Shown piece after piece: positions 18,249-28,417 of a stretch of 64,000 bases of DNA. Source of the stretch: Oceanimonas baumannii (lineage in GTDB: Bacteria; Pseudomonadota; Gammaproteobacteria; Enterobacterales; Aeromonadaceae); contig NZ_NQJF01000011.1 of assembly GCF_002245495.1 (NCBI RefSeq), positions 1 through 64,000 of the forward strand. Reading direction: 5' to 3'. The position numbers were made by a program, and so were the translations under genes. Each line of letters opens with the position of its first letter. Position 1 is the stretch's first letter. The notes below the pieces were generated by a model that was not told where the DNA came from, searched no databases, and was given only the letters and a program-made list of their open reading frames with translations.

Positions 18249-18273
18249 GTGCCGGGCATTGCCCGGCACTTTT
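18249..18273 (+). terminator. Intrinsic terminator after the antiporter
   Basis: gtgccgggc att gcccggcac followed by TTTTG, 30 bases after the stop codon. Confidence 0.88.
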
Positions 18274-18368
18274 GTTTGTTCATTCGAAACATTTGTGGTG
18301 TCTGTTCAAAAACCGGCGGAAGTAACCCTGATGGTGCTTCACAGTACACAGATTTCACAGACAACGTC

Positions 18369-19271
18369 TTAGATCAGCGAACGCAGTAGCGTACGCAGCC
18401 ATTGCAAGGCGGGCTGGCGGTCGTGCAGCGGATGCCAGACGCAGTTGAGGTGGTAGGCCGGCAGATCGGCCGGCAACGCCACCTGCCGTAACGGCCAGGC
18501 TCCGGCCAGCAGAGCCGCTACCTTATTCGGCAGCACCAGCAGGTGATCGCTTTGCGCCACAATGGCCGCCGCCGACATATAACTTTGGCTGTTAACCGAA
18601 ATCTGCCGTTTCAGCCCCTGGCTGGCAAGCCAGGTATCAATGCTCGCGTCACGGGTTCCAAGCGGCGAATGAAACACATGAGGCAGCACGGTGAGTTGCT
18701 CCAGTGTCAGCGTCTCGCCCACCTCAGGGTGATCGTCGGCGACAATACCGGCCAAGGGCTCGGTAAGCCAGGTTTCGGTACGCAATGACGCCGGTACCTT
18801 CATGTATTCATCAAAACCCAATACCAGATCTACCTCACCATTAGCCAAAGCGGTCTCGGGCAACGGATCCCGCAGGATTTCAATTTCAATATGCACCCTC
18901 GGTGCCAGGGTTTTGAGCCGGCGGATCAGTGGCGGGATCAGCACGCACTCCACATAGTCGGTGGTGCTGAGCACAAAACGACGGCGCGAGCTGGCCGGTT
19001 CGAAATGCTCTTCCCGACTGAGTTCCTGTTCTAGCAGGGTCAGCGCCCGTCGCACCGCCTGATGCAGGCTCTGAGCCCGCAGGGTAGGCTGCATGCCACT
19101 GGCGCTGCGTACCAGCAATGGATCCTCAAAAAACTGACGCAAGCGATTCAGGGCATGGCTCATCGCCGGCTGGCTGATAAAGCACTGGTGGGCAGCCCGG
19201 GTCACATTACGCTGGGTCATCAGGGCGTCAAATGCCAGCAACAAATTAAGATCGAGCTGATGGAGTTTCAT
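18369..19271 (-). CDS. LysR family regulator divergent from aguBA
   Basis: A 300-residue LysR protein with helix-turn-helix at about residues 5-62 (LDLNLLLAFDALMTQRNVTRAA; QPAMSHALNRLRQFFEDPLLVR). It belongs to the NodD/LeuO-like branch judged by 'DLNLLLAFDAL'. It is transcribed away from aguB across a 135-base gap that contains a palindromic candidate operator, so control of agmatine use is a reasonable inference. Its ligand is unknown. Confidence 0.88.
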   Translation of the reverse strand: MKLHQLDLNLLLAFDALMTQRNVTRAAHQCFISQPAMSHALNRLRQFFEDPLLVRSASGMQPTLRAQSLHQAVRRALTLLEQELSREEHFEPASSRRRFVLSTTDYVECVLIPPLIRRLKTLAPRVHIEIEILRDPLPETALANGEVDLVLGFDEYMKVPASLRTETWLTEPLAGIVADDHPEVGETLTLEQLTVLPHVFHSPLGTRDASIDTWLASQGLKRQISVNSQSYMSAAAIVAQSDHLLVLPNKVAALLAGAWPLRQVALPADLPAYHLNCVWHPLHDRQPALQWLRTLLRSLI

Positions 19272-19297
19272 ACAACATTCACACTATGGATAATAGA

Positions 19298-19321
19298 ATT
19301 CATATTATTTATTTGATGAAT
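19298..19321. promoter_or_regulatory. Candidate LysR operator between the regulator and aguB
   Basis: ATTCAT and ATGAAT arms flank a 12-base AT-rich spacer, an inverted repeat typical in size for LysR sites, 27 bases before the regulator start and 86 before aguB. The assignment is by position and symmetry only. Confidence 0.4.
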
Positions 19322-19406
19322 GGCTTGGCAAGCCGCAGACTCAGCAATCCAAACCGGCATGCCGCAACCGGCACCGGCCTTTTGACCTCATGCAAGGAGC
19401 TTTCCC

Positions 19407-20297
19407 ATGGCAATAGTAACCGTGGCCGCCACCCAGATGGCCTGCAGCTGGAACAGAGATGAAAATATCGCCCGCGCCGAAAAGCTGGTGCGCCAGGCCG
19501 CTGGCCAGGGAGCCCAGATCATTTTGATCCAGGAGCTTTTTGAAGCCCCCTATTTCTGCATCGATCAGAGCCCGGAGCACTTTGCTCTGGCCCAGGAAGT
19601 AGACAACAGTCCGCTTATCACCCATTTTCAGGCCCTGGCCAAAGAGCTGGAAGTGGTGCTGCCGCTCAGCTTCTTTGAACGCGCCGGCAACGCCTATTAC
19701 AACTCTCTGGTAGTGATCGACGCCGATGGTGCCGTGCTGGATCTGTATCGCAAAACCCATATTCCCAATGGCCCCGGCTATCAGGAAAAACAATTTTTTA
19801 CTCCCGGCGATACCGGCTTCAAGGTGTGGCAGACCCGCTATGCCAAAATCGGCGTGGGCATCTGCTGGGATCAATGGTTCCCGGAAACCGCCCGCAGCCT
19901 GGCACTGATGGGGGCAGAGCTGATCTTCTTCCCTACCGCCATCGGTACCGAGCCGCAGGATCCGACCATTAACAGTCAGCCCCACTGGACCCGCACCCAG
20001 CAGGGCCATGCCGCCGCCAACCTGGTTCCGGTGATCGCTTCCAACCGCATCGGTACCGAGCAGAGCAAATACGAAGACAACCTGGAAACTACCTTTTACG
20101 GTTCTTCCTTTATCGCCGACCATTTCGGCGAGCTGGTGCAACAGGCCGACAAAACCAGCGAGTGCGTACTGGTACACAGCTTTGATCTGGATGCCGTCGC
20201 CAAGACCCGTCACAGCTGGGGCCTGTTCCGGGATCGCCGCCCGGCCATGTACCAGACCCTGCTGACCTCCGACGGCAAGCAGAGCGGAGGTCGCTGA
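19407..20297 (+). CDS. aguB: N-carbamoylputrescine amidohydrolase
   Basis: AguB hydrolyses N-carbamoylputrescine to putrescine, CO2 and ammonia. It is a nitrilase-fold protein with the catalytic triad visible as E43 ([10 protein letters not shown]), K116 ([15 protein letters not shown]) and C153 ([10 protein letters not shown]). The 296 residues are normal. An aaggag site lies before the ATG. It shares one base with aguA (TGATGG), so the two are co-translated. With SpeA at 32.5 kb it completes an arginine-to-putrescine route. Confidence 0.96.
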   Translation: MAIVTVAATQMACSWNRDENIARAEKLVRQAAGQGAQIILIQELFEAPYFCIDQSPEHFALAQEVDNSPLITHFQALAKELEVVLPLSFFERAGNAYYNSLVVIDADGAVLDLYRKTHIPNGPGYQEKQFFTPGDTGFKVWQTRYAKIGVGICWDQWFPETARSLALMGAELIFFPTAIGTEPQDPTINSQPHWTRTQQGHAAANLVPVIASNRIGTEQSKYEDNLETTFYGSSFIADHFGELVQQADKTSECVLVHSFDLDAVAKTRHSWGLFRDRRPAMYQTLLTSDGKQSGGR

Positions 20298-21367
20298 TGG
20301 ACGCACTCAAGGGCTTTTATATGCCCGCCGAGTGGGCTCCCCAGCAGGCGGTGTGGATGATCTGGCCCCATCGCCCCGACAACTGGCGGGAAAACGGAGC
20401 TCAGGCTCAGGCCACCTTCGCACGACTGGCCGATGCCATCTCGGCGGTGACTCCGGTGTTTATGGCGGTGCCGGCGGCCGACATGGACAAGGCCCGGGCG
20501 ACCATGCCAGCGGCCGTGACCCTGGTGGAGATAGAAAGTGACGACGCCTGGGCCCGGGACACTGGCCCCACCGTGGTCATCAACGACGAGGGCAACATCA
20601 AGGGCATCGACTGGCGATTTAACGCCTGGGGCGGCGAACAGGGCGGGCTCTACGCACCCTGGGATCAGGATCAGGCCATGGCCCAGGCCATGCTGGCCCA
20701 ACATCGGATAGCGGCAGTAGAAAGCCCTCTGGTACTGGAAGGCGGCTCAATTCATGTGGACGGCGAAGGCACCCTGCTGACCACCAGAGAGTGCCTGCTC
20801 AATGCCAACCGCAACCCGCACCTTAATCAGTCAGAGATTGAACAGCACCTGCGCGACACCCTGGGAGTCAGCACCTTTATCTGGCTGGATGAAGGGGTAT
20901 ACATGGATGAAACCGACGGTCATATCGACAACATGGCCTGTTTCGCCCGCCCGGGCGAAGTTATTTTGCACAGCTGTGAAGATCCGCAGGATCCGCAGTA
21001 TGTGCGCTCTCAGGCCGCTTTTGAGGTATTAAGCTCGGCTACCGATGCCAAGGGCCGCAAGCTCAAGGTATGGCTGCTTCCCCAGCCCGGCCCGCTGCAC
21101 ATCAGCGAGGAAGAAGCCGCCGGCATCGCCACCGGCAGCGGCGTGCCGCGCCCGGCGGGCGAGCGGCTGGCAGCTTCTTACGTGAACTTTTTGATCAGCA
21201 ACGGCCGGCTGCTGTTTCCGCTGCTGGATCCGCGTACCGATGACGAAGCAAAAGCCCGGCTGGAATCCATCTTTCCGGAGCTGGAGGTGGTAGGTATACC
21301 GGCACGGGAAATCCTGCTCGGCGGTGGTAATATTCACTGCATTACCCAGCAGATCCCGGCGGTATAA
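20297..21367 (+). CDS. aguA: Agmatine deiminase
   Basis: AguA converts agmatine to N-carbamoylputrescine. Family blocks include [23 protein letters not shown] at the start, [11 protein letters not shown], the DETDGHIDN metal/substrate region, and the catalytic cysteine C348 in [11 protein letters not shown]. At 356 residues it is within the normal range (about 365). It is second in the aguBA operon and is followed by a strong terminator. Confidence 0.96.
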   Translation: MDALKGFYMPAEWAPQQAVWMIWPHRPDNWRENGAQAQATFARLADAISAVTPVFMAVPAADMDKARATMPAAVTLVEIESDDAWARDTGPTVVINDEGNIKGIDWRFNAWGGEQGGLYAPWDQDQAMAQAMLAQHRIAAVESPLVLEGGSIHVDGEGTLLTTRECLLNANRNPHLNQSEIEQHLRDTLGVSTFIWLDEGVYMDETDGHIDNMACFARPGEVILHSCEDPQDPQYVRSQAAFEVLSSATDAKGRKLKVWLLPQPGPLHISEEEAAGIATGSGVPRPAGERLAASYVNFLISNGRLLFPLLDPRTDDEAKARLESIFPELEVVGIPAREILLGGGNIHCITQQIPAV

Positions 21368-21383
21368 ACACCGTTGACGTATT

Positions 21384-21415
21384 TAAAGCCGGGGTTCACC
21401 GACCCCGGCTTTTTT
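21384..21415. terminator. Terminator between aguA and solA
   Basis: aaagccgggg / ccccggctttttt forms a strong stem with six T's rightward. The T run overlaps the solA stop codon on the other strand. Confidence 0.9.
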
Positions 21416-22553
21416 ATGCACCGAAACGGCTGAGTGCAAAGTGGCTCAGATCAAAGCCCGGCTCACCGTCGAGCATCCAGTGGGCAAAGACCTCGCCCAG
21501 TACCCCGGCAAACTTGAAGCCATGCCCGGAACAGGCGCTGGCATAAAATACCTGTTCAAACTCGGGATGCCTGTCCAGCAGAAAATGCTCGTCCGGTGTC
21601 CGAATATAATGGCAGACTTTGCCCTCCAGACACTCCCCCACTCCCGGCAGGAAACGACGCACGAAGGCATCCAGCTCAGCCCTGTCCTCGGCACAACCAC
21701 CAAAAGGCAGCAGCGGCTCTCCGGGTGCCAGTGGCTGGCCGGCATCGTGCCGCCCCAGCTTGAGCCCTTCTCCGTTCAGGGCAGGAAAGCCGTAATAGAT
21801 GGCATCAGCCAGATCAGCGGAAAAACCGGGAAACGCCGCAGGCCCGTAACGGCCGGATTCAGCGCGGTACCAGGCAAAGGTTTTTCGCACCCGCTGTAAC
21901 GGCAGGGCCAGCCCGAGTGACGCCATCAGGGGGGCCACCCTCTGACCGGCACAAACCAGCACCCGGGCCGCGGTCAGCCGGGCACCATCGGCCAGCTCCG
22001 CCTCCACCCCGCCGGAAAACGCCCGCAAGCCGGTGACGATGCGCCCGCCCAGCAAACAGGCGCCATGGCCGGCCCCGAGGCGATGCCAGGCACTTAGTGC
22101 CCGTTCGCAATAAAGCACACCGGCGTCAGGCTCAAAACCGCCCACAAAGCCGGCAGGGACTCGCCAGCCCGGCCAGCGAGCTTCAATGCCAGCCGCATTT
22201 TCCGTCTCCAGTGCCAGTTTATAGTCAGCGGCACTGCGCTCCACCTGAGCAAGGAAGGGGCTGTCGGCCTCGCCCAGATTGAGCACACCGCAGGGCTCAA
22301 ACAACGGCTCTCCGCTCAGTTGCTCCAGCTCGGCCCACAGAGTTCTGGCCCGTAACAACAGCGGAATATAAACCGCCCCCTCACCATAAGCGGTACGGGT
22401 CAGACGGGTGCTGCCGTGGTGAGAACCCAACGCATGGGGAGGACTCCCCTCGTCGATCAGAAGTACCCGGGCTCCCCGGCGGGCTGCGTAATACCCCGCA
22501 GCCATCCCCACCGAGCCGGCACCAATAATAAGAATGTCAGCATCCGTCATCAT
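21414..22553 (-). CDS. solA: N-methyltryptophan/sarcosine oxidase family (SolA-like)
   Basis: An FAD enzyme that oxidises an N-methyl or similar amino acid and makes H2O2. The dinucleotide fold is at the start (ILIIGAGSVGMAAGYYAARRG). The cysteine that covalently holds FAD in monomeric sarcosine oxidases and MTOX is present in KVCHYIRTPDEHF near residue 310. The 379 residues fit. Substrate identity within the family is uncertain. It is convergent with aguA. Confidence 0.85.
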   Translation of the reverse strand: MMTDADILIIGAGSVGMAAGYYAARRGARVLLIDEGSPPHALGSHHGSTRLTRTAYGEGAVYIPLLLRARTLWAELEQLSGEPLFEPCGVLNLGEADSPFLAQVERSAADYKLALETENAAGIEARWPGWRVPAGFVGGFEPDAGVLYCERALSAWHRLGAGHGACLLGGRIVTGLRAFSGGVEAELADGARLTAARVLVCAGQRVAPLMASLGLALPLQRVRKTFAWYRAESGRYGPAAFPGFSADLADAIYYGFPALNGEGLKLGRHDAGQPLAPGEPLLPFGGCAEDRAELDAFVRRFLPGVGECLEGKVCHYIRTPDEHFLLDRHPEFEQVFYASACSGHGFKFAGVLGEVFAHWMLDGEPGFDLSHFALSRFGA

Positions 22554-22620
22554 CTGGCCTTCGCCACAGAACAGGAGCGGCCAGAGGGTTTCCTGGCTCC
22601 TGCATCACTCGTTGAAAGGT

Positions 22621-22647
22621 AAAAAAACGGCAGCCTCTGGCTGCCGT
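22621..22647 (-). terminator. Intrinsic terminator for grxD
   Basis: Leftward, acggcag / ctgccgt with a short loop is followed by seven T's, shortly after the grxD stop. Confidence 0.85.
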
Positions 22648-22655
22648 TAGAAGCA

Positions 22656-22994
22656 TCATGCCTGCTCAGGCTTGGGATGCTTGGCGGCGGTGTCCTTGAT
22701 CAGGGTCTGTAACTCACCCTGCTGGAACATCTCGATAATGATGTCACAACCACCGATAAGCTCACCGTCCACCCACAGCTGGGGGAAAGTCGGCCAGTTG
22801 GCATATTTGGGAAGTTCGGCGCGAATTTCCGGATTTTGCAGAATATCGACATAGGCAAAAGGTTCGCCACAATTCATCAGCGCCTGAGATGCCTGAGCGG
22901 AAAAACCGCAGCTGGGAAATTTGGGAGATCCCTTCATATACAGCAGGATGGGATTTTCACTGATTTGGGTTTTGATCTTTTCAATGGTGTCCAT
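22656..22994 (-). CDS. grxD: Monothiol glutaredoxin Grx4
   Basis: Grx4 binds a [2Fe-2S] cluster with BolA or glutathione and takes part in Fe-S handling. The CGFS active site is at residues 29-32, with [19 protein letters not shown] downstream. The length of 112 is close to E. coli (115). The start MDTIEK at 22994 follows gagg; the longer frame is not supported. It is divergent from sodB, the same pairing found in many Aeromonadales and Vibrionales. Confidence 0.95.
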   Translation of the reverse strand: MDTIEKIKTQISENPILLYMKGSPKFPSCGFSAQASQALMNCGEPFAYVDILQNPEIRAELPKYANWPTFPQLWVDGELIGGCDIIIEMFQQGELQTLIKDTAAKHPKPEQA

Positions 22995-23103
22995 GACCAC
23001 CTCGGACAGGAGTGATAAAGGTTCCATTCTACTTCATCCCTTGCCGGTCTCAAGGGCCGCAGCCCATAAATTACTATCCCGGTTATCCGTACAAAAGCTG
23101 TTG

Positions 23104-23133
23104 TTGTTTAGCCCGCGCGCAAACTGTTACAAT
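23104..23133 (+). promoter_or_regulatory. Candidate sigma70 promoter for sodB
   Basis: TTGTTT (23104-23109) and TACAAT (23128-23133) are separated by 18 bases, 115 bases before the sodB ATG. Both hexamers fit the consensus at four or five positions. Confidence 0.4.
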
Positions 23134-23247
23134 CTATTCAGCAATTTAGCGGTGTGCGGCTATGCTGGATCAGTCGTCACTGTCACCAAAGAAGAAGCAG
23201 CAATGTCTTCGCCGGTTCAGCCGGCGCATAATAATGGAGAATTTAAA

Positions 23248-23832
23248 ATGGCTTTTGAACTTCCCGCACTGCCTTATGCCAAGAACGCCCTGGAGCCGCA
23301 TATCTCTCAGGAAACCCTGGAATACCACTATGGCAAGCACCACAACACCTACGTGGTTAACCTGAACAACCTGGTTCCGGGTACCGAGTTCGAAGGCAAG
23401 TCTCTGGAAGAGATCATCAAAACCTCTACCGGTGGTGTATTCAACAACGCCGCTCAGGTATGGAACCACACCTTCTACTGGCATTGCCTGTCCCCTAACG
23501 GTGGCGGCGAGCCTACCGGTGCCCTGGCCGATGCCATCAAGGCCGCTTTCGGCTCTTTCGACGCCTTCAAAGAAGAGTTCACCAAGTCTGCCGTCACCAA
23601 CTTCGGCTCCGGCTGGACCTGGCTGGTGAAAAAAGCTGACGGTACCGTTGGTCTGGTTAACACTTCCAACGCCGGCTGCCCGCTGACCGAAGCCGGTCTG
23701 ACTCCGCTGCTGACCTGTGACGTCTGGGAGCACGCCTACTATATCGATTACCGTAACGTGCGTCCTGACTATGTTAAAGCCTTCTGGGCCCTGGTTAACT
23801 GGGACTTCGTAGCAGAAAACTTCTCCAAGTAA
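23248..23832 (+). CDS. sodB: Superoxide dismutase [Fe]
   Basis: SodB converts superoxide to O2 and H2O2 in the cytoplasm. It matches E. coli SodB nearly throughout. Metal ligands are visible as H27 (EYHYGKHH), the histidine in [11 protein letters not shown], and the D and H in [11 protein letters not shown]. The start [12 protein letters not shown] at 23248 follows ggag; the long upstream extension of the frame is not coding. 194 residues. A strong terminator follows. Confidence 0.97.
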   Translation: MAFELPALPYAKNALEPHISQETLEYHYGKHHNTYVVNLNNLVPGTEFEGKSLEEIIKTSTGGVFNNAAQVWNHTFYWHCLSPNGGGEPTGALADAIKAAFGSFDAFKEEFTKSAVTNFGSGWTWLVKKADGTVGLVNTSNAGCPLTEAGLTPLLTCDVWEHAYYIDYRNVRPDYVKAFWALVNWDFVAENFSK

Positions 23833-23846
23833 GTTTTTCTGTCAGG

Positions 23847-23875
23847 AAAACACCCCGGCCTGCCGGGGTGTTTTT
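23847..23875 (+). terminator. Intrinsic terminator after sodB
   Basis: aaaacaccccggc / gccggggtgttttt, 14 bases after the stop. Confidence 0.9.
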
Positions 23876-23964
23876 GTTATTGGGGGTTTTTTAATCAGCC
23901 CGCCTGGGTGTAAAATGCGCCCTTTCTTGTGTTCGTTCTTCAGAGTGAGTTCTTTCTAGTGAGT

Positions 23965-25278
23965 ATGTCTGTTCCCCGTATCGGCTTTGTGTCTCTCGGT
24001 TGCCCGAAAAACCTGGTCGACTCCGAGCGTATTCTGACCCAGTTGCGTATTGAAGGTTATGAGGTCGTGCCTTCCTACGATGATGCCGATATGGTGATCG
24101 TCAATACTTGCGGCTTTATCGACAGTGCCGTTCAGGAATCTCTGGAAGCCATCGGCGAGGCCCTGAACGAAAACGGCAAGGTCATCGTGACCGGCTGCCT
24201 GGGTGCCAAGGAAGATCAAATTCGCGAAGTCCACCCCAAGGTGCTGGAAATTACCGGCCCTCATTCCTATGAGCAGGTACTGGAGCATGTTCATCGGTAT
24301 GTGCCTCGCCCCGAATACAACCCCTTTGTCAATCTGGTGCCCGAGCAAGGCGTCAAACTGACCCCCAAGCATTACGCCTACCTGAAGATTTCGGAAGGCT
24401 GCAACCACAAGTGCACTTTCTGTATTATTCCGTCCATGCGTGGTGATCTGGACAGCCGTCCTATCGGCGATGTACTGGCCGAAGCCGGTCGTCTGGCGGA
24501 TGCCGGCGTGAAAGAACTGCTGGTGATCTCCCAGGATACTTCCGCCTATGGCGTGGATGTAAAGCACAAGACTGGCTTTGCCAGCGGCACTCCGGTAAAA
24601 ACCCACATTCAGGCCCTGTGTGAAGAGCTGGGTAAAATGGGCGTTTGGGTGCGCCTGCACTATGTGTATCCCTACCCGCACGTGGACGACCTGATTCCGC
24701 TGATGCGCGACGGTAAAATCCTGCCTTACCTGGATATTCCGCTGCAACACGCCAGCCCGCGTATTCTCAAGCTGATGAAACGCCCCGGTGCCGTAGAGCG
24801 TACGCTGGAGCGCATTCGCCGCTGGCGGGAAATCTGCCCCGAGCTGACCATCCGTTCCACCTTTATCGTCGGTTTTCCCGGTGAAACCGAAGAAGACTTT
24901 CAGATGTTGCTCGACTTTATCGAGCAGGCCGAACTGGACCGCGTGGGTTGCTTTACCTACAGCCCGGTGGAAGGTGCCCGTGCCAACGAGCTGGCAGATC
25001 CGGTGCCGGAAGACATCAAGCAGGAGCGCTATGAGCGCTTTATGGCACTGCAGCAGCAAATTTCCACCCGTCGCCTGGCGCAAAAGGTGGGCAAAACCAT
25101 CAAGGTGCTGATCGACGAAGTGGATGAAGAAGGTGCCATTGGCCGCTCCAGCGCCGATGCGCCGGAAATCGACGGCATGGTGTATCTGAACGGTGAAACC
25201 GGACTCAAGCCCGGAGACATGGTCAGTGTGACCGTCACTCACTCCGACGAATATGATCTGTGGGCCGAGCTGGCCTGA
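23965..25278 (+). CDS. rimO: Ribosomal protein uS12 methylthiotransferase
   Basis: RimO adds a methylthio group to an aspartate of ribosomal protein S12. It has an amino-terminal UPF0004 domain ([24 protein letters not shown]), the radical-SAM triad CNHKCTFC, and a carboxy-terminal TRAM domain. It is about 438 residues from the ATG at 23965 (E. coli 441). A GTG two codons earlier is possible; the GTG at 23929 gives an unsupported extension. A terminator follows. Confidence 0.97.
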   Translation: MSVPRIGFVSLGCPKNLVDSERILTQLRIEGYEVVPSYDDADMVIVNTCGFIDSAVQESLEAIGEALNENGKVIVTGCLGAKEDQIREVHPKVLEITGPHSYEQVLEHVHRYVPRPEYNPFVNLVPEQGVKLTPKHYAYLKISEGCNHKCTFCIIPSMRGDLDSRPIGDVLAEAGRLADAGVKELLVISQDTSAYGVDVKHKTGFASGTPVKTHIQALCEELGKMGVWVRLHYVYPYPHVDDLIPLMRDGKILPYLDIPLQHASPRILKLMKRPGAVERTLERIRRWREICPELTIRSTFIVGFPGETEEDFQMLLDFIEQAELDRVGCFTYSPVEGARANELADPVPEDIKQERYERFMALQQQISTRRLAQKVGKTIKVLIDEVDEEGAIGRSSADAPEIDGMVYLNGETGLKPGDMVSVTVTHSDEYDLWAELA

Positions 25279-25299
25279 GCCACGCTACCCACAGTATTC

Positions 25300-25325
25300 A
25301 GCCCCGGTAACGGGGCTTTTTTGTT
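25300..25325 (+). terminator. Intrinsic terminator after rimO
   Basis: agcccc ggtaac ggggct followed by six T's, 21 bases after the stop. Confidence 0.88.
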
Positions 25326-25528
25326 TTCGCCTGTCGTTCATTCATTTCATTTGTTGTTTAACTACAGTTTTATTGGTTTATTTTTCATCACCTGACTGCT
25401 TTTTTCCCGAATTTGTAATACTTTGGTATATCAGGGCTCTCGTGCCCACCACTTGTCCTGTATAGTGGCTCCCGTTATTTTGTATCATTCCGGCGGGTAC
25501 TCCCCGCTTCACTGAGCCGGAAGTTCAG

Positions 25529-26380
25529 ATGAATACCTTGGAAAAAGTTACCAAACATCTCGATAGTTTCAGCAAGTCCGAACGTAAGGTCGCCGAAGTT
25601 ATTCTGGCTTCACCGCAGACGGCCATTCATTCCAGCATTGCCGCACTGGCCAAACTGGCCGATGTGAGTGAGCCCACGGTCAACCGCTTTTGCCGCCGCC
25701 TCGATACCAAGGGATTTCCCGATTTTAAGCTGCACCTTGCCCAGAGCCTGGCCAACGGCACTCCCTATGTAAACCGGCATGTAGAAGAAGACGACGGCCC
25801 CGAGTCTTACACCGCCAAAATTTTTGAGTCCAGCATGGCCTGCCTCGATTCCGCCCGTCAGAGTCTGGATCCGCAGGGCGTCAATCGCTGCGTCGATATT
25901 CTTACCCAGGCCCGCAAGCTGTCTTTCTTTGGGCTGGGTGCCTCATCCGCCGTGGCCCACGACGCCATGAACAAGTTCTTTCGCTTCAATGTTCCGGTAT
26001 TGTGCTTTGACGATGTGGTGATGATGCGCATGAGCTGCATTGCCAGCTCGGAAGGCGACGTGGTCGTGCTTATCTCCCACACCGGCCGTACCAAGGCGCT
26101 GGTAGAAGTCGCTCAACTGGCCCGCCAGAACGACGCCGTGGTCATCGGCTTAACCGCCAAAGATTCTCCCCTGGCGCGCGAGTGCAATGTCGTCCTGTCG
26201 ATGGACGTACCGGAAGACACCGATGTGTATTTGCCCATGGCCTCGCGTCTGACCCAGATGGTACTGATCGATGTACTCGCCACCGGCTTTATTCTGCGCC
26301 GGGGTGCCCGTTTCCGCGAGAACCTGAAAAAAGTCAAGGAAGGCATCAAGAACTCCCGTTTCGACAACCCTCATAGTTGA
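25529..26380 (+). CDS. hexR: HexR transcriptional regulator (RpiR family)
   Basis: HexR controls central carbon genes (zwf, edd-eda, pyk, gap) in response to KDPG in gammaproteobacteria. It has an amino-terminal RpiR helix-turn-helix (residues 1-75, SEPTVNRFCRRLDTKGFPDFKLHL) and a SIS sugar-phosphate domain (about 120-250; FFGLGASSAVAHDA; ISHTGRTKALVEVA). At 283 residues it matches the family. Its neighbours pykA and eda are typical HexR targets. Confidence 0.95.
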   Translation: MNTLEKVTKHLDSFSKSERKVAEVILASPQTAIHSSIAALAKLADVSEPTVNRFCRRLDTKGFPDFKLHLAQSLANGTPYVNRHVEEDDGPESYTAKIFESSMACLDSARQSLDPQGVNRCVDILTQARKLSFFGLGASSAVAHDAMNKFFRFNVPVLCFDDVVMMRMSCIASSEGDVVVLISHTGRTKALVEVAQLARQNDAVVIGLTAKDSPLARECNVVLSMDVPEDTDVYLPMASRLTQMVLIDVLATGFILRRGARFRENLKKVKEGIKNSRFDNPHS

Positions 26381-26390
26381 GTCTTGTTCA

Positions 26391-26426
26391 GCGTCCGTGT
26401 CCGGCACAGGCTCCGGACGCGGACGC
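26391..26426 (+). terminator. Strong hairpin after hexR without U tract
   Basis: gcgtccgtgtccgg and ccggacgcggacgc can pair over 14 positions with one G-U pair around an 8-base loop. No T run follows, so it may protect the 3' end or work with Rho. Confidence 0.55.
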
Positions 26427-26429
26427 CCC

Positions 26430-26460
26430 GAAAATGTTAACTTAGCGTGAAAATGTTAAC
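26430..26460. repeat. 12-bp direct repeat gaaaatgttaac
   Basis: Two exact copies start at 26430 and 26449, 19 bases apart, each containing the palindrome GTTAAC. They could be binding sites for a protein reading two turns of the helix, or chance. Confidence 0.4.
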
Positions 26461-26919
26461 CATATGTCAGAGCAATTTCCTGCTTAAAATGCACACACTT
26501 TTTTGTTCAGCGGGATTCATTCAGTACGGCCAACCAGCTCCTGCCAACTATAATTAATCATTATTTTCTATATATATCATTAACTTGTCATTGTACTGAA
26601 ACAATACAAGCATTTTCCCTCATTCAAACATTGACACGGATCAACACAGCGTGAAAAGCACGGCATTTTTGTGATCCCGTCTACACTTTTTCTGCCACTT
26701 CAGTTATCATCGATAACAATTTCATAAACCAAGGATGAAGCGTCGGACTGTGAGCATGCCGTGGCCTTACCATAAATCGCCAATTTCGGCTCAGGATGCA
26801 GCTGTTTCCTCTGCCACTACCGACATATTCCGGATTTTTTCACAGCCGGGTTCATCCGCTCTGATGCACAATTTTGTTTTACCCGTCGTATTCATTCTTT
26901 CTTCCAGTTGGAGTCTCTC

Positions 26920-28359
26920 ATGTTAAGACGTACCAAGATTGTTACCACTCTGGGTCCTGCAACCGATCGCGACAATAATCTCGAAGGGATTATCGCTGCC
27001 GGTGCCAACGTGGTTCGCATGAACTTTTCCCACGGTACCCCGGAAGATCATATGAACCGTGCCAATCAAGTACGGGAAATTGCCAGAAAACTGGGCAAGC
27101 ATGTCGCCATTCTGGGTGATTTGCAGGGCCCCAAAATTCGTGTATCCACGTTTAAAGACGGCAAAATTCAGCTCAATATCGGCGATAAGTTTATCCTGGA
27201 CGCTGACCTGCCCAAAGGAGAAGGCAACCAGCAAAGCGTGGGCATTGATTATAAAGAACTGCCCAAAGACGTGAAAAGCGGTGACATTCTGCTGCTGGAT
27301 GATGGCCGGGTACAACTGCGCGTAGAAGACGTGGATGGCAACAAGGTGCTGACCGAAGTCACCGTGGCCGGCCCGCTGTCCAATAATAAAGGTATCAACA
27401 AGAAAGGCGGCGGCCTGTCCGCCCCGGCCCTGACCGAGAAAGACAAGGAAGACATCAAAACCGCCGCCAAGATCGGCGTGGATTACCTGGCCGTGTCTTT
27501 CCCCCGTACCGGCGAAGACATGCGCATCGCCCGTGAACTGGCCCGTGCCGCCGGCAGCAATGCCAAACTGGTGGCCAAGGTAGAGCGTGCCGAAGCCGTG
27601 GCCACCGATGCGGCGATGGAAGACGTGGTGCTGGCATCCGATGCGGTGATGGTAGCCCGCGGTGACTTGGGTGTGGAAATCGGCGACCCCGAGCTGGTTG
27701 GTGTTCAGAAAAAACTGATCCGCACCAGTCGTCGCCTGAACCGTATCGTGATCACCGCCACCCAGATGATGGAATCGATGATCAGCGCGCCGCTGCCTAC
27801 CCGGGCCGAAGTCATGGACGTGGCGAATGCGGTACTCGACGGCACCGATGCCGTGATGCTTTCGGCAGAAACGGCCGCCGGTGATTTTCCGGTTGAGACC
27901 GTCAAGGCCATGGCCGAAGTATGTCTGGGCGCCGAAAAACACCCCAGCATCAATGTGTCCAATCACCGTATGAACTTTACGTTCACCTCGGTGGAAGAAA
28001 CTGTGGCCATGTCCACCATGTATGCCGCCAACCATCTGCAGGGTGTAAAGGCCATTGTGGCTCTGACCCACTCGGGCACCACTCCGCTGTTGCTGTCACG
28101 CATCAGCTCCGGCCTGCCCATTTTTGCCCTTTCCCAGGAAGAAAAAACCTTGTCCTGGGCCAACCTGTTCCGTGGGGTCACACCGGTTTACTTCAAGACC
28201 GACGACAGCAAAAACATTTCCGAGATCTGCCGCGATGCCCTGGCCGTACTGAAAGCCTCCGGTCATGTCAGCAGCGGCGATCTGGTGCTGCTGACCCATG
28301 GCGACATGATGGAAGTGGTGGGCAGTACCAATACTTGCAAGATCCTGACCGTCGAATAA
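26920..28359 (+). CDS. pykA: Pyruvate kinase (PykA type)
   Basis: Converts PEP and ADP to pyruvate and ATP. It aligns with E. coli PykA (type II): [18 protein letters not shown], MNFSHGxPEDH, [39 protein letters not shown], and [23 protein letters not shown]. 479 residues. The ATG at 26920 follows ggag with a 6-base spacer; the TTG at 26908 is not needed. It is downstream of hexR across a long leader. Confidence 0.97.
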   Translation: MLRRTKIVTTLGPATDRDNNLEGIIAAGANVVRMNFSHGTPEDHMNRANQVREIARKLGKHVAILGDLQGPKIRVSTFKDGKIQLNIGDKFILDADLPKGEGNQQSVGIDYKELPKDVKSGDILLLDDGRVQLRVEDVDGNKVLTEVTVAGPLSNNKGINKKGGGLSAPALTEKDKEDIKTAAKIGVDYLAVSFPRTGEDMRIARELARAAGSNAKLVAKVERAEAVATDAAMEDVVLASDAVMVARGDLGVEIGDPELVGVQKKLIRTSRRLNRIVITATQMMESMISAPLPTRAEVMDVANAVLDGTDAVMLSAETAAGDFPVETVKAMAEVCLGAEKHPSINVSNHRMNFTFTSVEETVAMSTMYAANHLQGVKAIVALTHSGTTPLLLSRISSGLPIFALSQEEKTLSWANLFRGVTPVYFKTDDSKNISEICRDALAVLKASGHVSSGDLVLLTHGDMMEVVGSTNTCKILTVE

Positions 28360-28384
28360 GCCCTGAACTGCTGGCACATACAGC

Positions 28385-28412
28385 AAAAGGCCGGGCGTTT
28401 CCCGGCCTTTTT
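28385..28412. terminator. Bidirectional terminator between pykA and eda
   Basis: aaaaggccggg / cccggccttttt separates the convergent genes, with A and T tracts on both sides. Confidence 0.9.
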
Positions 28413-28417
28413 CGTTG

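Larger units (their letters stand above)
26381..26919. other. 539-base hexR-pykA intergenic region
   Basis: No convincing gene. It contains a strong 14-bp hairpin just after hexR (26391-26426), a direct repeat of 12 bases (26430-26460), an AT-rich stretch, an imperfect dyad ttgta-n9-tacaa (26591-26609) and a dyad gttatc-atc-gataac (26703-26717). A 63-codon frame at 26735 ends inside the pykA start and looks like leader sequence. Confidence 0.6.

Noticed and set aside
26591-26609. ttgta-n9-tacaa dyad as a HexR operator
   Set aside because: The half-sites resemble TGTA/TACA, but the spacing is two bases longer than in the HexR consensus and the AT core is missing. Kept only as a dyad.
26735-26926. 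63-codon frame upstream of pykA
   Set aside because: No usable ribosome-binding site spacing, no recognisable protein character, and it ends within the pykA start. Treated as leader sequence.
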